Shown here: piece by piece, positions 55,701-63,400 of the stretch
Layout of the letters: every line of letters starts with the position of its first letter
Position numbering within the stretch: position 1 is the first letter of the stretch
Origin: Rikenellaceae bacterium
Lineage (GTDB): Bacteria > Bacteroidota > Bacteroidia > Bacteroidales > Rikenellaceae
Direction: 5' to 3'
DNA: 64,000 nt
Assembly (NCBI GenBank): GCA_015060005.1
Contig: SUZI01000002.1
Coordinates: 344,177-408,176, forward strand
Made by a program: the position numbers and the translations under genes
The notes under the pieces: model-generated
What the model saw: the letters and a program-made list of their open reading frames with translations, nothing else
Database searches by the model: none
What the model was told of the DNA's origin: nothing

Positions 55701-56744
55701 GAGTTCGAGCCAGGTGAGTACACACTTAAGTGGACCGCTAACTACTACACTATCGCTAATGGCTACTGGTCAACCGGCGCTGATAACCAGAATCCAAATC
55801 AGTTCACTGAGCAGACCGGTAACCGTGTACAGTTTGCTACTCGTGACGTATTGACAACACCTATTGAGCGTATCGGTGAGACTAAGCTCGGTCTTGGATT
55901 CGACGCTACGGCTACACCACAGGGCGTTTATACAGGTGCAACAGTATCGTGGAGCCATATGAAGGCGGCTACTAAGTATGAGATTTATGCTAACGGTCAG
56001 TATGTAGGTGATGCTCCTGCAGGACAGACTTCGAAGATTATCGAGGGCTTGTCGGCTGAGGGTAACCCTTATACCTTCAAGGTGATGGCTGTCGGCACAG
56101 CGTTCTCTGCTGAGACTGAGCCTATCCATATCTACAACGTCGAGCACTTCTGGAAGGAGCCTACATTCGCTTGGAATGGTAAGCGTATGGTAGTATCGGG
56201 TCTGGTTAATATCGATAAGGCCGGTGGTATGGGTTACGCTTATGGTGGTGCTATCACTAACGAGATTGCTAATGCAAATGAGGTTGATGAGGCTAAGTCT
56301 TATATAGAGGTTTACGATGAGACTGGTACATCATTGCTCTATACATTGAGAAACGGTACAGGTCAGGTTACTTTGACAGCTTGGGCCGGTTACGGTCGTT
56401 GGGCACTCAACGCTCAGGATGATCGTAAGGACTGGGTATGGAAGGATGATACTGGCGTGATTATCAACAATGATGGTAACGAGGGTGATGTTTCGGCATC
56501 ATATATGCCTGCCGGTAAGTACGTTCTTAAGTGGAAGATTGGTTATGTAGTAAACCGTAACGCTAACTGGGCTAAGTCTAACAATGATTATGATATTGTT
56601 AGCTCACGCGACCAGGGTGCTACTTGTCAGTACTTCGGACCTAGGGACGTGAAGCCATCACCACACGTACTCTACACAAGCGATAAGAAGGATGCTGTTC
56701 TGGTTATCGTGAAGACGGGTGAGACTATCTTGACAGTTGATTAA
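52791..56744 (+). CDS. Giant modular lipoprotein with alternating FN3-like and tryptophan-rich modules
   Basis: The 1317-residue lipoprotein has its anchor cysteine at residue 20 (GFVAC) followed by DSDDT. It alternates FN3-like domains (about 40-130, 285-376, 535-620, 787-866, 1035-1117) with longer modules (132-250, 378-516, 620-786, 867-1030, 1118-1317). Two of the longer modules carry the motif W-x-G-Y-x-R-W-A-L-N-A followed by a DxRxDW-type ending (680-697 and about 1198-1215). No catalytic residues were recognised. The same modules recur in the 1870-residue protein downstream. It probably extends from the cell surface as a ligand-binding rod; this is inference. Confidence 0.85.
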   Translation: MKKFWYLLMVAVLSVGFVACDSDDTVRPEEPVIVDDEVAPKDVENLVAEPGFEKITLKWTNPDDENAKKIRIFYGTGESSKKHITTEGLVEEFELNTEEHLFTSEEYAIDVMVVNDKKESFGKSVKAAYYTLTGMEYPEFALVQHIDGTWAVRATKISGLVNVTSSIKWIICDSEGAELGVTGEAQMPDFEQSVADKSCTFVAHNWLLTDVEEGVLEIGKKYIVKMDLEVYPATGGRKVDTEYVYDGSICNEFVPVAWEQEVEAKQATHYDLRESISIDEGLETIVSGKAGKRVINGMYQGMKLKWTNPSGTASNRILYGESEETAEAIDLEMVGSYVFEPGTLSEYAPVYYVQIQALDEDGAVIGIGEHDVHIFTLENIEQEFLPRFSIALQTEGEHVGKWGVTYDQLSGPRNYGVGITWNAYDADGNAVFAEDIVDMVSEDDLKKWSSETQTAGFTTKTMYFDTDVFGFESEYTFRYTGHYFVTTNKSSKNDDGSWTYTMNTAKTLYKYDRLMWEQYDIEGESEPVVTEEQPVNLFVSAEVDNTMFQAANVTWSQNDEAQGYEIYVNGNLKATVDASQTEALVENVTEGVKCQFEVRAVGTAATGISNEVELISMANWTEPEFKIELIDGKEEQRVVVGNLVNTNYAYAGGKIVFKRDGEEIAYTLTNSTGDGTLNSWIGYKRWALNAMDNRTDWKWNEETGEVKEHYIEPGQYTIEWEIDYVVNRNGQWATSKDGNFIPQEVKEGATHVFIPGGADDVYFKDNVVGRIKKTGSFEMYIKGADMIVTARPSNYQSVIVDWTEMEGANSYKVLVDGVEAETTMDVTAEIFNLTDKREYTFEVVAYDALEQEIGRAKAPITEIWTLTGVREPKFDFKQNVLSVSDALDLGGTAVDMKVEFYNESGELAHTAFYSKEIDAYNLPGNIDNYDLKDGSGRGGRFTKNYWATFILKDATRNKWDWDGVENCDTPEFEPGEYTLKWTANYYTIANGYWSTGADNQNPNQFTEQTGNRVQFATRDVLTTPIERIGETKLGLGFDATATPQGVYTGATVSWSHMKAATKYEIYANGQYVGDAPAGQTSKIIEGLSAEGNPYTFKVMAVGTAFSAETEPIHIYNVEHFWKEPTFAWNGKRMVVSGLVNIDKAGGMGYAYGGAITNEIANANEVDEAKSYIEVYDETGTSLLYTLRNGTGQVTLTAWAGYGRWALNAQDDRKDWVWKDDTGVIINNDGNEGDVSASYMPAGKYVLKWKIGYVVNRNANWAKSNNDYDIVSSRDQGATCQYFGPRDVKPSPHVLYTSDKKDAVLVIVKTGETILTVD

Positions 56745-56766
56745 CAACTTGATAACTCTTTAGATT

Positions 56767-56797
56767 GGGGCTGTTCCGAGAGGGACAGCCCTTTTTT
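56767..56797 (+). terminator. Terminator of second SusCD operon
   Basis: GGGCTGTTCC (56768-56777) pairs with GGGACAGCCC (56782-56791), with one T-G wobble and the loop GAGA, followed by six T. It separates the 1317-residue gene from the 1870-residue gene. Confidence 0.93.
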
Positions 56798-56826
56798 GTA
56801 ATTCAAAATTCATAATTAGATTTTTT

Positions 56827-57359
56827 AGTTTTAGTTTGTAAGCGGTAGATTCCCATCGCCTAACCTCTGGTTAGTCGGGGAATGACGTGTTGTATCTAAT
56901 GAGGAATTGAGTTTGTGTGGGGGGGGTAAGGGAAGTTAAGGGGTATTAAAGGAAACTAAAGTCTACGGCAGAGATTTCAGTTTTAGTTTGTAAGCGGTAG
57001 ATTCCCATCGCCTAACCTTTGGTTAGTCGGGGAATGACGGATTGTATCTAATGAGGAATTGAGTTTGCAGGGGGGGATAAGGGAAGTTAAAGGGTATTAA
57101 AGGAAATTAAAGTCTATGGCTGAGATTTCAGTTTTTAGTTTTTAGCTTGTAAGCGGTAGATTCCCATCGCCTAACCTTTGGTTAGTCGGGGAATGACGTG
57201 TTGTATCTAATGAGGAATTGAGTTTGCAGGGGGGTAAGGGACGTTAAAGGGTATTAAAGGAAATTAAAGGTTACTAAAGTCTATGGCTGAGATTTCAGTT
57301 TTTAGTTTGTAAGCGGTAGATTCCCATCGCCTTGCAGAGCAAGTCGGGGAATGACGGAT
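56827..57359 (+). repeat. Four tandem hairpin-bearing repeats of about 155 bp
   Basis: The phrase taagcggtag begins at 56839, 56991, 57150 and 57310, giving periods of 152, 159 and 160 bp. Each unit has a hairpin with outer arms ATTCCC and GGGAAT (56849-56883, 57001-57035, 57160-57194, 57320-57352). In units 1-3 the inner stem is CTAACC/GGTTAG; in unit 4 it is CTTGC/GCAAG. Units 1-3 also hold a G-run of 8, 7 and 5, and a TTAAAG-type hexamer repeated every 10 bp (3, 3 and 4 copies). Unit 4 stops after the hairpin. Confidence 0.9.
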
Positions 57360-57407
57360 TGTACGATTCAAAATTCAAGCTATGCAATTCAAAATTTAGT
57401 GTTCAGT

Positions 57408-57577
57408 TTTGGCAAGGCTAACGCCTTCCCTTAGTTGCTCTCGCTCGGCATAGCCCAAGCAAGCTTGGCTCTGCGTATGGCTTACTCGCAACTTTGGCAA
57501 AGCTGACGCTTTCCCTTAGTTGCTCCCGCTCGGCATAGCCCAAGCAAGCTTGGCTCTGCCCTCGCTTACTCGCAACT
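57408..57577 (+). repeat. 85-bp direct tandem pair
   Basis: Two nearly identical copies, 57408-57492 and 57493-57577, start with TTTGGCAA and contain TCGGCATAGCCCAAGCAAGC. Inside each is a small inverted repeat (CCAAG and CTTGG). The copies differ at a handful of positions (for example aggc/aagc, ctct/ctcc and cgtatgg/ccctcg). No coding potential was seen. Confidence 0.88.
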
Positions 57578-57642
57578 TTCGGTTTGTTAATAACTCTGCT
57601 GATAAAATGTGTATAACTTTATTTCAATATCTACAGCAAATA

Positions 57643-57674
57643 TTTGTGTGGTAAGAAAAAAAATGCTAATTTTG
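57643..57674 (+). promoter_or_regulatory. Strong promoter of the 1870-residue lipoprotein gene
   Basis: TTTG (57643-57646) is followed after exactly 20 bp by TAATTTTG (57667-57674), a full match to the Bacteroidota consensus. The leader is about 85 nt and includes a small stem TGGGC/GCCCA near 57685-57703, then a T/A-rich stretch up to the start codon. Confidence 0.8.
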
Positions 57675-57763
57675 TTATGATATATGGGCGAATTGTGCCC
57701 ACGTGCGAACAAACACAAACTTTTTAACATATTTTTTAACCATTTTTTAAAACACAATCTACA

Positions 57764-60700
57764 ATGAAAAAACTTTTCTTTTGGGCTGTGATCGCATTCG
57801 CAGCAGTTTTCTCAGCGTGTAGCGACTCTTATGATGACACTGAGCTGCACAATGAGTTGAACAACTTGAAGGATCGTGTAGCTAAGCTCGAGGCTTGGCA
57901 GAAGCAGGTTAACTCTGATGTTGCTGCTTTGAAGGCGATCGCTGAGTCATTGGATGGTGCTAAGTTCATCACCAATGTAGAGACTGTAGCTGAGGGTTAT
58001 AAGATTACTTTCAGCGACGGTCAGACTGTTACCGTTAAGCACGGTGATAAGGGTGAGCAAGGTGAGCAAGGTGAGCAGGGTAATACCCCAGCTATCGGCA
58101 TCGCTGAGGAGGACGGTGTATACTACTGGACTCTCGACGGTGAGTGGCTCCTCGACGCACAGGGCAACAAGGTTCCTGCACAGGGCGCTAAGGGCGATCA
58201 GGGTGAGCAGGGTCCTGCAGGTGAGCAAGGTCCTCAGGGTGAGCAGGGCTTGACTCCTGAGTTCAAGATCGAGAACGGTCATTGGTACGTTCGCTTCGGC
58301 GAGGGTGAGTGGCAGGATCTCGGCGAGGCTAAGGGCGAGCAGGGCGACTCATTCTTCAAGGATGTTAAGGTTGGCGAGGATTCAGTAGTCTTCACAATGG
58401 CTGATGGCACTGAGTTCACTGTTCCTTTCGTTGCTAACGCTAAGTTCTCTGACATTCAGTCACTCAAGTTCGTTCCTGAGTATGCTGATAATATGGGTTC
58501 TGTTCTCTTCTCTACAAAGGAGGACGCTACTATCGAGATGAACTTCGAGGTATTGCCTAAGAAGTATGCTGCTGTTATCGCAGCTAACGCTGAGGCTGTA
58601 GCTTTGAAGGCTGTTTACACTGAGACTCGTGGCTCTGTTGAGTTCATCGACTTGGCTGTAACTGCTGTTGAGGCTGACGTTGAGAATGGCGTAGTTTGCG
58701 TTAAGGCTTCTGCATCGGCTCTCTCTGACGAGTTCTTTGCTGGCACACAGACTGCAAGCGTACGTTTCTCTGTTGAGGACGAGGAGAGTGGTGTAGCTTC
58801 TGGCTATGTTCCTGTTGTTCCTATGTTCCAGATGACTCTCGAGGCTGACCGTGGTGAGTTGTATCAGGGTATTACACTTAAGTGGAATGCTGCTCCAGGT
58901 GCTGCTTCTTATAAGGTTTCAGCTAATGGTGTTGAGATAGCTGAGGCTCTTACAGCTGCTGAGTACACTTACGCTGAGGGTACTTTGACTGAGGCTCTTA
59001 ACGACTTCAAGGTTGTTGCTTTGGATGCAGCAGGTGATAAGGTTGCTGAGGTTGAGCTTGAGGATGTTCCTGTATGGACTCTTACAGGCGTTCGTGAGCC
59101 AGTTTTGGATGTTGATAAGATGGCTGCAGGTACACTCTATTTCGATAAGACTATCGACTTGGGTGGTGTTGCAGTTAAGATGACTGTAGATTTCGTAAAT
59201 GCAGCAGGTGAGGTTGTTGCTACTGCTACTTATGACAAGTTGGATGAGACTACTCACGACAACTATGATACTAACTTGAAGGCTTACAATATCCCTGGTC
59301 AGGTTACTGGAAACGGTGCAAATGGTGGTCGATTCACTTATAACTTCTTCGGTCGCTTCATTTTGGAGAGTGCAGTACACCAGTGGATTTGGACAGGTGC
59401 TGTTGAGACTGAGGGTCATAACATCCCAGAGCTTCCTGTTGGCGAGTATACTATTAAGTACACAGCTGAGTACTATCCTATCGTAAATGCTTACTGGTCA
59501 AGAAGTGGTCAGTATGACCCAACTCAGTATGCTGACGAGTTGGCAGTTGTTGGTGGTGATGCTTCTGCTATCAATGCAACTGTACGTGTTCACTATCCTA
59601 ACGGTGCTGATGATGTTCTTCAGACTCCTATCGCACGTAAGGGTGAGGTTGCTGATAAGTATGTTGTTGAGATGAAGGCTACTGCTTCTTCTAACGGCGT
59701 ATTGGACGGTGCAAACATCTCTTGGTCTGCTGTTGCAGGTGCTTCTGGTTACGAGATTTTGGCTAACGGCGAGAAGTTGGCTGACGTAGGTGCTGACGTT
59801 ACTACATACGAGTTGCGTGACGCTACTGCTGCTAAGTATACTTTCGAGGTTAAGGCAACAGGTACTTCTTGCTCAGCTACTACTGAGGAGGTTGGTATTT
59901 ACTCTGTTAAGGATTGGAAGGAGCCTACATTTGAGTGGAATGGTAAGCGTATGATCGTTCACGACTTGACAGGTGTTAATGCTGAGGGTCAGGGTTATGC
60001 TTACGGTGGTGCTATCACTAACGAGAACGACACTTCTAAGTCAACTATCGAGATTTACAATGAGGCTGGCGAGAAGCTCTATACTTTGACTAACGGTACA
60101 GGTCAGGGCACTTTGAAGGCTTGGGCTGGTTATGGCCGTTGGGCTCTCAACGCTCAGGAGGATCGTAAGGACTGGGTTTGGGTTAACCACGCTACAGGCG
60201 AGGAGACTAAGGAGGTTGATATCGCTTCTGCTTGGATGCCTGCTGGTAAGTACACTATTAAGTGGACTATCGGTTACGTATTGTGTAAGAATGCTTACTA
60301 TGTTAACGCTGACAGCGAGGCTAATGCGGTTCCGAAGGCTGAGGCTAACCGTATGTGGTTCGGTCCTAAGGACGCACCTTATTCTACAAACGTATGCTAC
60401 ACTGACGACACTCATTCAGCTGTAATGATCGTTGCTAAGTCTGGTGAGACTGCTTACGAGGTTGTTGCTCCTGAGTCATTGGATTTGGTAGTTAAGGTTG
60501 ATGGCTTGTACCAGGGTGCTAAGCTCTCTTGGAACAAGATTTTGGGTGCTACAAACTACGAGGTATTGGTTGACGGCGAGAAGGTTGCTGACACAGCTGA
60601 GACTTCTTACGTTGTTGAGAACTTGACAGAGAAGCATTTCTACTCATTCACTGTTAAGTGTGCAGGTATGGATGATTCAACAGTTGAGAACGTTGAGGTA

Positions 60701-63376
60701 TTTACACTTGCTAACTGGCAGGAGCCTGAGTTGCAGTTCAACCAGCAGGAGGACGGTAACTTTGAGGTTAAGGCAGTAGGTTTGATGAATACTAACTACG
60801 CTTACGCTGGTGGTGCAACTATCACTCTCTCTAAGGATGGTGAGGTAGTTTACTCATTGGCTAACAATACAGGTGACGGCACTTTGATTGCTTGGGCTGG
60901 TTACAAGCGTTGGGCTTTGAACGCTCAGGACAACCGCGTTGATTGGAAGTGGACTGTCGGTGGCGTTGAGGAGGCTAACGAGTGCAAGACTCACTTCATC
61001 GCTCCAGGTACTTATGACGTAGCTTGGCAGTGGGATTATGTTGTAAACAAGAACGGTACGTGGGCTACAAGCAACAACGGCTTCATTCCACAGGAGAACA
61101 AGGAGGGTGCTACTCACGTTTACTTCTCTAATGGTGTTGCTGACGTCTTGACTAAGGATGGTGCTCCAGTACGTTTCCAGAAGTCTGGTACTCAGACTTT
61201 GACAGTTGCTTCTAACATCATCTTGAACCCACAGGCTAATGTCGCTGGTTTGTACCAGGGTATGAAGCTTACTTGGAACCCAAGTGATGCAGTAGCATCT
61301 TACGCTATCGGTTACGGTAAGGATTCTGTTGAGGAGACTGTAGAGATTGGTGAGCCTGTTACTGAGTACACACTCGAGGGCTTGGATAAGTACAACAAGT
61401 ACTATGTAAAACTTACTGCATTCGACGCTGAGGGTGCTGAGCTTAAGTCTGAGGAGTTGAAGGACGTTGAGGTATTTACAATGGTAAACTGGCAGGAGCC
61501 TGAGTTGCAGTTCAACTTGCAGGATGACGGTACTTACCAGGTTGTAGCTACTGGCCTTGTAGATTTGAACTATGCTTATGCTGGTGGTGCAACTATCACA
61601 TTCACAAAGGATGGTGCTGAGGTTTATAAGCTCGTGAACAACACTCCTGACGGCACTTTGATTGCTTGGGCTGGTTACAAGCGTTGGGCTTTGGGTGCAC
61701 AGGAGAACCGCAAGGATTGGAAGTGGACTGTAAACGGCGTTGAGGAAGCGAATGAGGTTAATAAGCACGCAATCGAGCCAGGTACTTACGATATCGCTTG
61801 GCAGTGGGATTACGTTTTGAATAAGAACGGTCAGTGGAAGACTGCTGCTGATGGTCAGGTTGTTGAGACTAAGGCTGAGGCAGGTGTTGTTTACTTCGCT
61901 AACGGTGTTGCTGATATTCTTCAGAAGGATAACGTTATTATCCGTCAGACTAAGAACGGTACAACAACTCTTACTATCGAGGAGCCTGTTACAGGTCCTC
62001 AGAAGGTAACTGTTGCTGAGTTCTTGGCTGCTCCTGAGGGTGATACAATGTATGAGTTGACAGGTGTGATTACATCTTGCTACAATACTACATACGGTAA
62101 CTTCTATTTGAAAGATGCTACAGCTGAGGTTCTTATCTACGGTCTTTGCAGCCCAGAGGGTGCTCAGAAGTATTGGGCAGCTTCAGGTGCAAAGGTAGGT
62201 GATACTATCACTGTTCAGACTGTTCGTACATCATATAATGGCTCTCCACAGGGTAAGGACGCCTTGTTTGTAAGCTTGGTACCTTTCACTTCAGTTGCTT
62301 CTGAGTGGGGTATCGTAGGTGACTTGAACGGTTGGGCTGCTCCAGACGTACCTTTGATGACTACTTGGAAGAGCGACAAGCTCTTCGTAGCTGAGGGCGT
62401 TGAGATTGCATCTGGTAGTTTCAAGATTCGTGCTAACGGCGAGTGGAACGACGCTAAGAACTACGGTTTGAGCGTTGCAGGTAAGATTTACGCTGACAAG
62501 TACTACTCTTTGCTTAACGGTGCTGGTAGCCAGAACGCTACTCCTATGGATTATGGTACTTACGACGTATGGTTTGACCTTGAGAACGAGCGCGTTGCTT
62601 TGATGACTCCTGGTAAGGATTATGCAGAGGCTGAGAATGGTGGCGAGCCAGTTGTAGTTGTAGAGGGCTTGACTGACCACACTTGGGGTATGATTGGTAG
62701 TTTCGAGGCTTCTAACAATTGGACAACAGATGTAGCTATGGCTATTGAGGGTGACTATGCAGTTGCCAAGAACGTAACTTTGGCTAACGGTAACGAGTTT
62801 AAGTTCCGTGCTGATGGTGCTTGGACTTTGTCATACGGTTCAGCTTGCGACGTTAATGTAGGTGAGGTTTACAAGACTTACAACAACGGTAACAATATGA
62901 AGTTCGTAGGTGAGGACGGTGCATACGACATCTACTTCTCTATGGTTGATGCTTCATTCTATTTGAAGGCTCATGCTTCAGCAACAGTTGCTACTTGGGA
63001 GTCTGACGCTCAGGGTTGGGCTAATGCGAAGGTTGTTAAGGATACAGCTTGGGCTATTGACGACAATGTAACTGTTACTTTCAAGCAGGGTTCAGCAAGT
63101 ACAGCTCCTACATTCTATTCAGCTGAGGGTTCAGTTCGTTTGTACCAGAATGGTGCAACAATGGAGATTGCTGCTGCTAATAATATGACTATTAAGTCTA
63201 TTACGCTTTCATTCGCTAACAACCATTATTACATCAAGGCTGATAGCGGTGAGTTCTCTGCAGAGGGTGCAACTCGTACTTGGACAGGTGAGGCTGCGAA
63301 GGTTCTCTTTACTACAACAGGTACTGATAAGGACCACCGTGCATATGTAACTGCAATTGAGGTTACTTACGAGTAA
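57764..63376 (+). CDS. Giant 1870-residue modular surface lipoprotein
   Basis: The anchor cysteine is residue 19 (VFSAC) followed by SDSYDDTE. In order: a coiled coil (25-65, DUF4988-like), collagen-like Gly-x-y triplets (94-106, 141-162, 187-196), a beta domain (225-350), then four pairs of FN3-like (356-440, 633-717, 905-985, 1153-1243) and tryptophan-rich modules (441-630, 718-903, 986-1148, 1244-1405). Next are an OB-fold-like domain (1412-1510, VAEFLAAPEGDTMYELTGVI), two SusE/SusF-like domains (1512-1617, WGIVGDLNGWAAP; 1638-1737, WGMIGSFEASNNW) and a C-terminal beta domain. Modules match those of the 1317-residue protein. Codon use is like the ribosomal genes, suggesting abundant expression. 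No enzyme motif was found; binding of a polymer is inferred. Confidence 0.85.
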   Translation: MKKLFFWAVIAFAAVFSACSDSYDDTELHNELNNLKDRVAKLEAWQKQVNSDVAALKAIAESLDGAKFITNVETVAEGYKITFSDGQTVTVKHGDKGEQGEQGEQGNTPAIGIAEEDGVYYWTLDGEWLLDAQGNKVPAQGAKGDQGEQGPAGEQGPQGEQGLTPEFKIENGHWYVRFGEGEWQDLGEAKGEQGDSFFKDVKVGEDSVVFTMADGTEFTVPFVANAKFSDIQSLKFVPEYADNMGSVLFSTKEDATIEMNFEVLPKKYAAVIAANAEAVALKAVYTETRGSVEFIDLAVTAVEADVENGVVCVKASASALSDEFFAGTQTASVRFSVEDEESGVASGYVPVVPMFQMTLEADRGELYQGITLKWNAAPGAASYKVSANGVEIAEALTAAEYTYAEGTLTEALNDFKVVALDAAGDKVAEVELEDVPVWTLTGVREPVLDVDKMAAGTLYFDKTIDLGGVAVKMTVDFVNAAGEVVATATYDKLDETTHDNYDTNLKAYNIPGQVTGNGANGGRFTYNFFGRFILESAVHQWIWTGAVETEGHNIPELPVGEYTIKYTAEYYPIVNAYWSRSGQYDPTQYADELAVVGGDASAINATVRVHYPNGADDVLQTPIARKGEVADKYVVEMKATASSNGVLDGANISWSAVAGASGYEILANGEKLADVGADVTTYELRDATAAKYTFEVKATGTSCSATTEEVGIYSVKDWKEPTFEWNGKRMIVHDLTGVNAEGQGYAYGGAITNENDTSKSTIEIYNEAGEKLYTLTNGTGQGTLKAWAGYGRWALNAQEDRKDWVWVNHATGEETKEVDIASAWMPAGKYTIKWTIGYVLCKNAYYVNADSEANAVPKAEANRMWFGPKDAPYSTNVCYTDDTHSAVMIVAKSGETAYEVVAPESLDLVVKVDGLYQGAKLSWNKILGATNYEVLVDGEKVADTAETSYVVENLTEKHFYSFTVKCAGMDDSTVENVEVFTLANWQEPELQFNQQEDGNFEVKAVGLMNTNYAYAGGATITLSKDGEVVYSLANNTGDGTLIAWAGYKRWALNAQDNRVDWKWTVGGVEEANECKTHFIAPGTYDVAWQWDYVVNKNGTWATSNNGFIPQENKEGATHVYFSNGVADVLTKDGAPVRFQKSGTQTLTVASNIILNPQANVAGLYQGMKLTWNPSDAVASYAIGYGKDSVEETVEIGEPVTEYTLEGLDKYNKYYVKLTAFDAEGAELKSEELKDVEVFTMVNWQEPELQFNLQDDGTYQVVATGLVDLNYAYAGGATITFTKDGAEVYKLVNNTPDGTLIAWAGYKRWALGAQENRKDWKWTVNGVEEANEVNKHAIEPGTYDIAWQWDYVLNKNGQWKTAADGQVVETKAEAGVVYFANGVADILQKDNVIIRQTKNGTTTLTIEEPVTGPQKVTVAEFLAAPEGDTMYELTGVITSCYNTTYGNFYLKDATAEVLIYGLCSPEGAQKYWAASGAKVGDTITVQTVRTSYNGSPQGKDALFVSLVPFTSVASEWGIVGDLNGWAAPDVPLMTTWKSDKLFVAEGVEIASGSFKIRANGEWNDAKNYGLSVAGKIYADKYYSLLNGAGSQNATPMDYGTYDVWFDLENERVALMTPGKDYAEAENGGEPVVVVEGLTDHTWGMIGSFEASNNWTTDVAMAIEGDYAVAKNVTLANGNEFKFRADGAWTLSYGSACDVNVGEVYKTYNNGNNMKFVGEDGAYDIYFSMVDASFYLKAHASATVATWESDAQGWANAKVVKDTAWAIDDNVTVTFKQGSASTAPTFYSAEGSVRLYQNGATMEIAAANNMTIKSITLSFANNHYYIKADSGEFSAEGATRTWTGEAAKVLFTTTGTDKDHRAYVTAIEVTYE
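60875..61693 (+). repeat. Identical 45-bp segments inside the giant gene
   Basis: The segments 60875-60919 and 61649-61693 are identical over 45 bases and encode DGTLIAWAGYKRWAL in the third and fourth tryptophan-rich modules. They are 774 bp (258 codons) apart, the period of one FN3-plus-module pair. Identity at synonymous positions points to recent duplication or gene conversion. Confidence 0.85.
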
Positions 63377-63400
63377 TCGTTTGTAGATAACACTTTTCTT

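Larger units (their letters stand above)
56745..57763 (+). other. 1-kb repeat-rich spacer between the giant lipoprotein genes
   Basis: There is no gene here. The order is: terminator (56767-56797); a 12-bp sequence ATTCAAAATTCA at 56801; four tandem units of 152-160 bp (56827 to about 57359), the last one truncated; the same 12-bp sequence at 57366; an 85-bp direct tandem pair (57408-57577); and the promoter of the 1870-residue gene (57643-57674). The 12-bp copies on both sides of the array look like flanking direct repeats. Confidence 0.85.

Noticed and set aside
56827..57359. CRISPR array
   Set aside because: The repeats are about 155 bp long with no unique spacers between them and no cas genes in the window.
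58045..58255. Collagen-like DNA repeats as a separate tandem-repeat element
   Set aside because: The repeat follows the codons for Gly-x-y triplets and is explained by the protein sequence.
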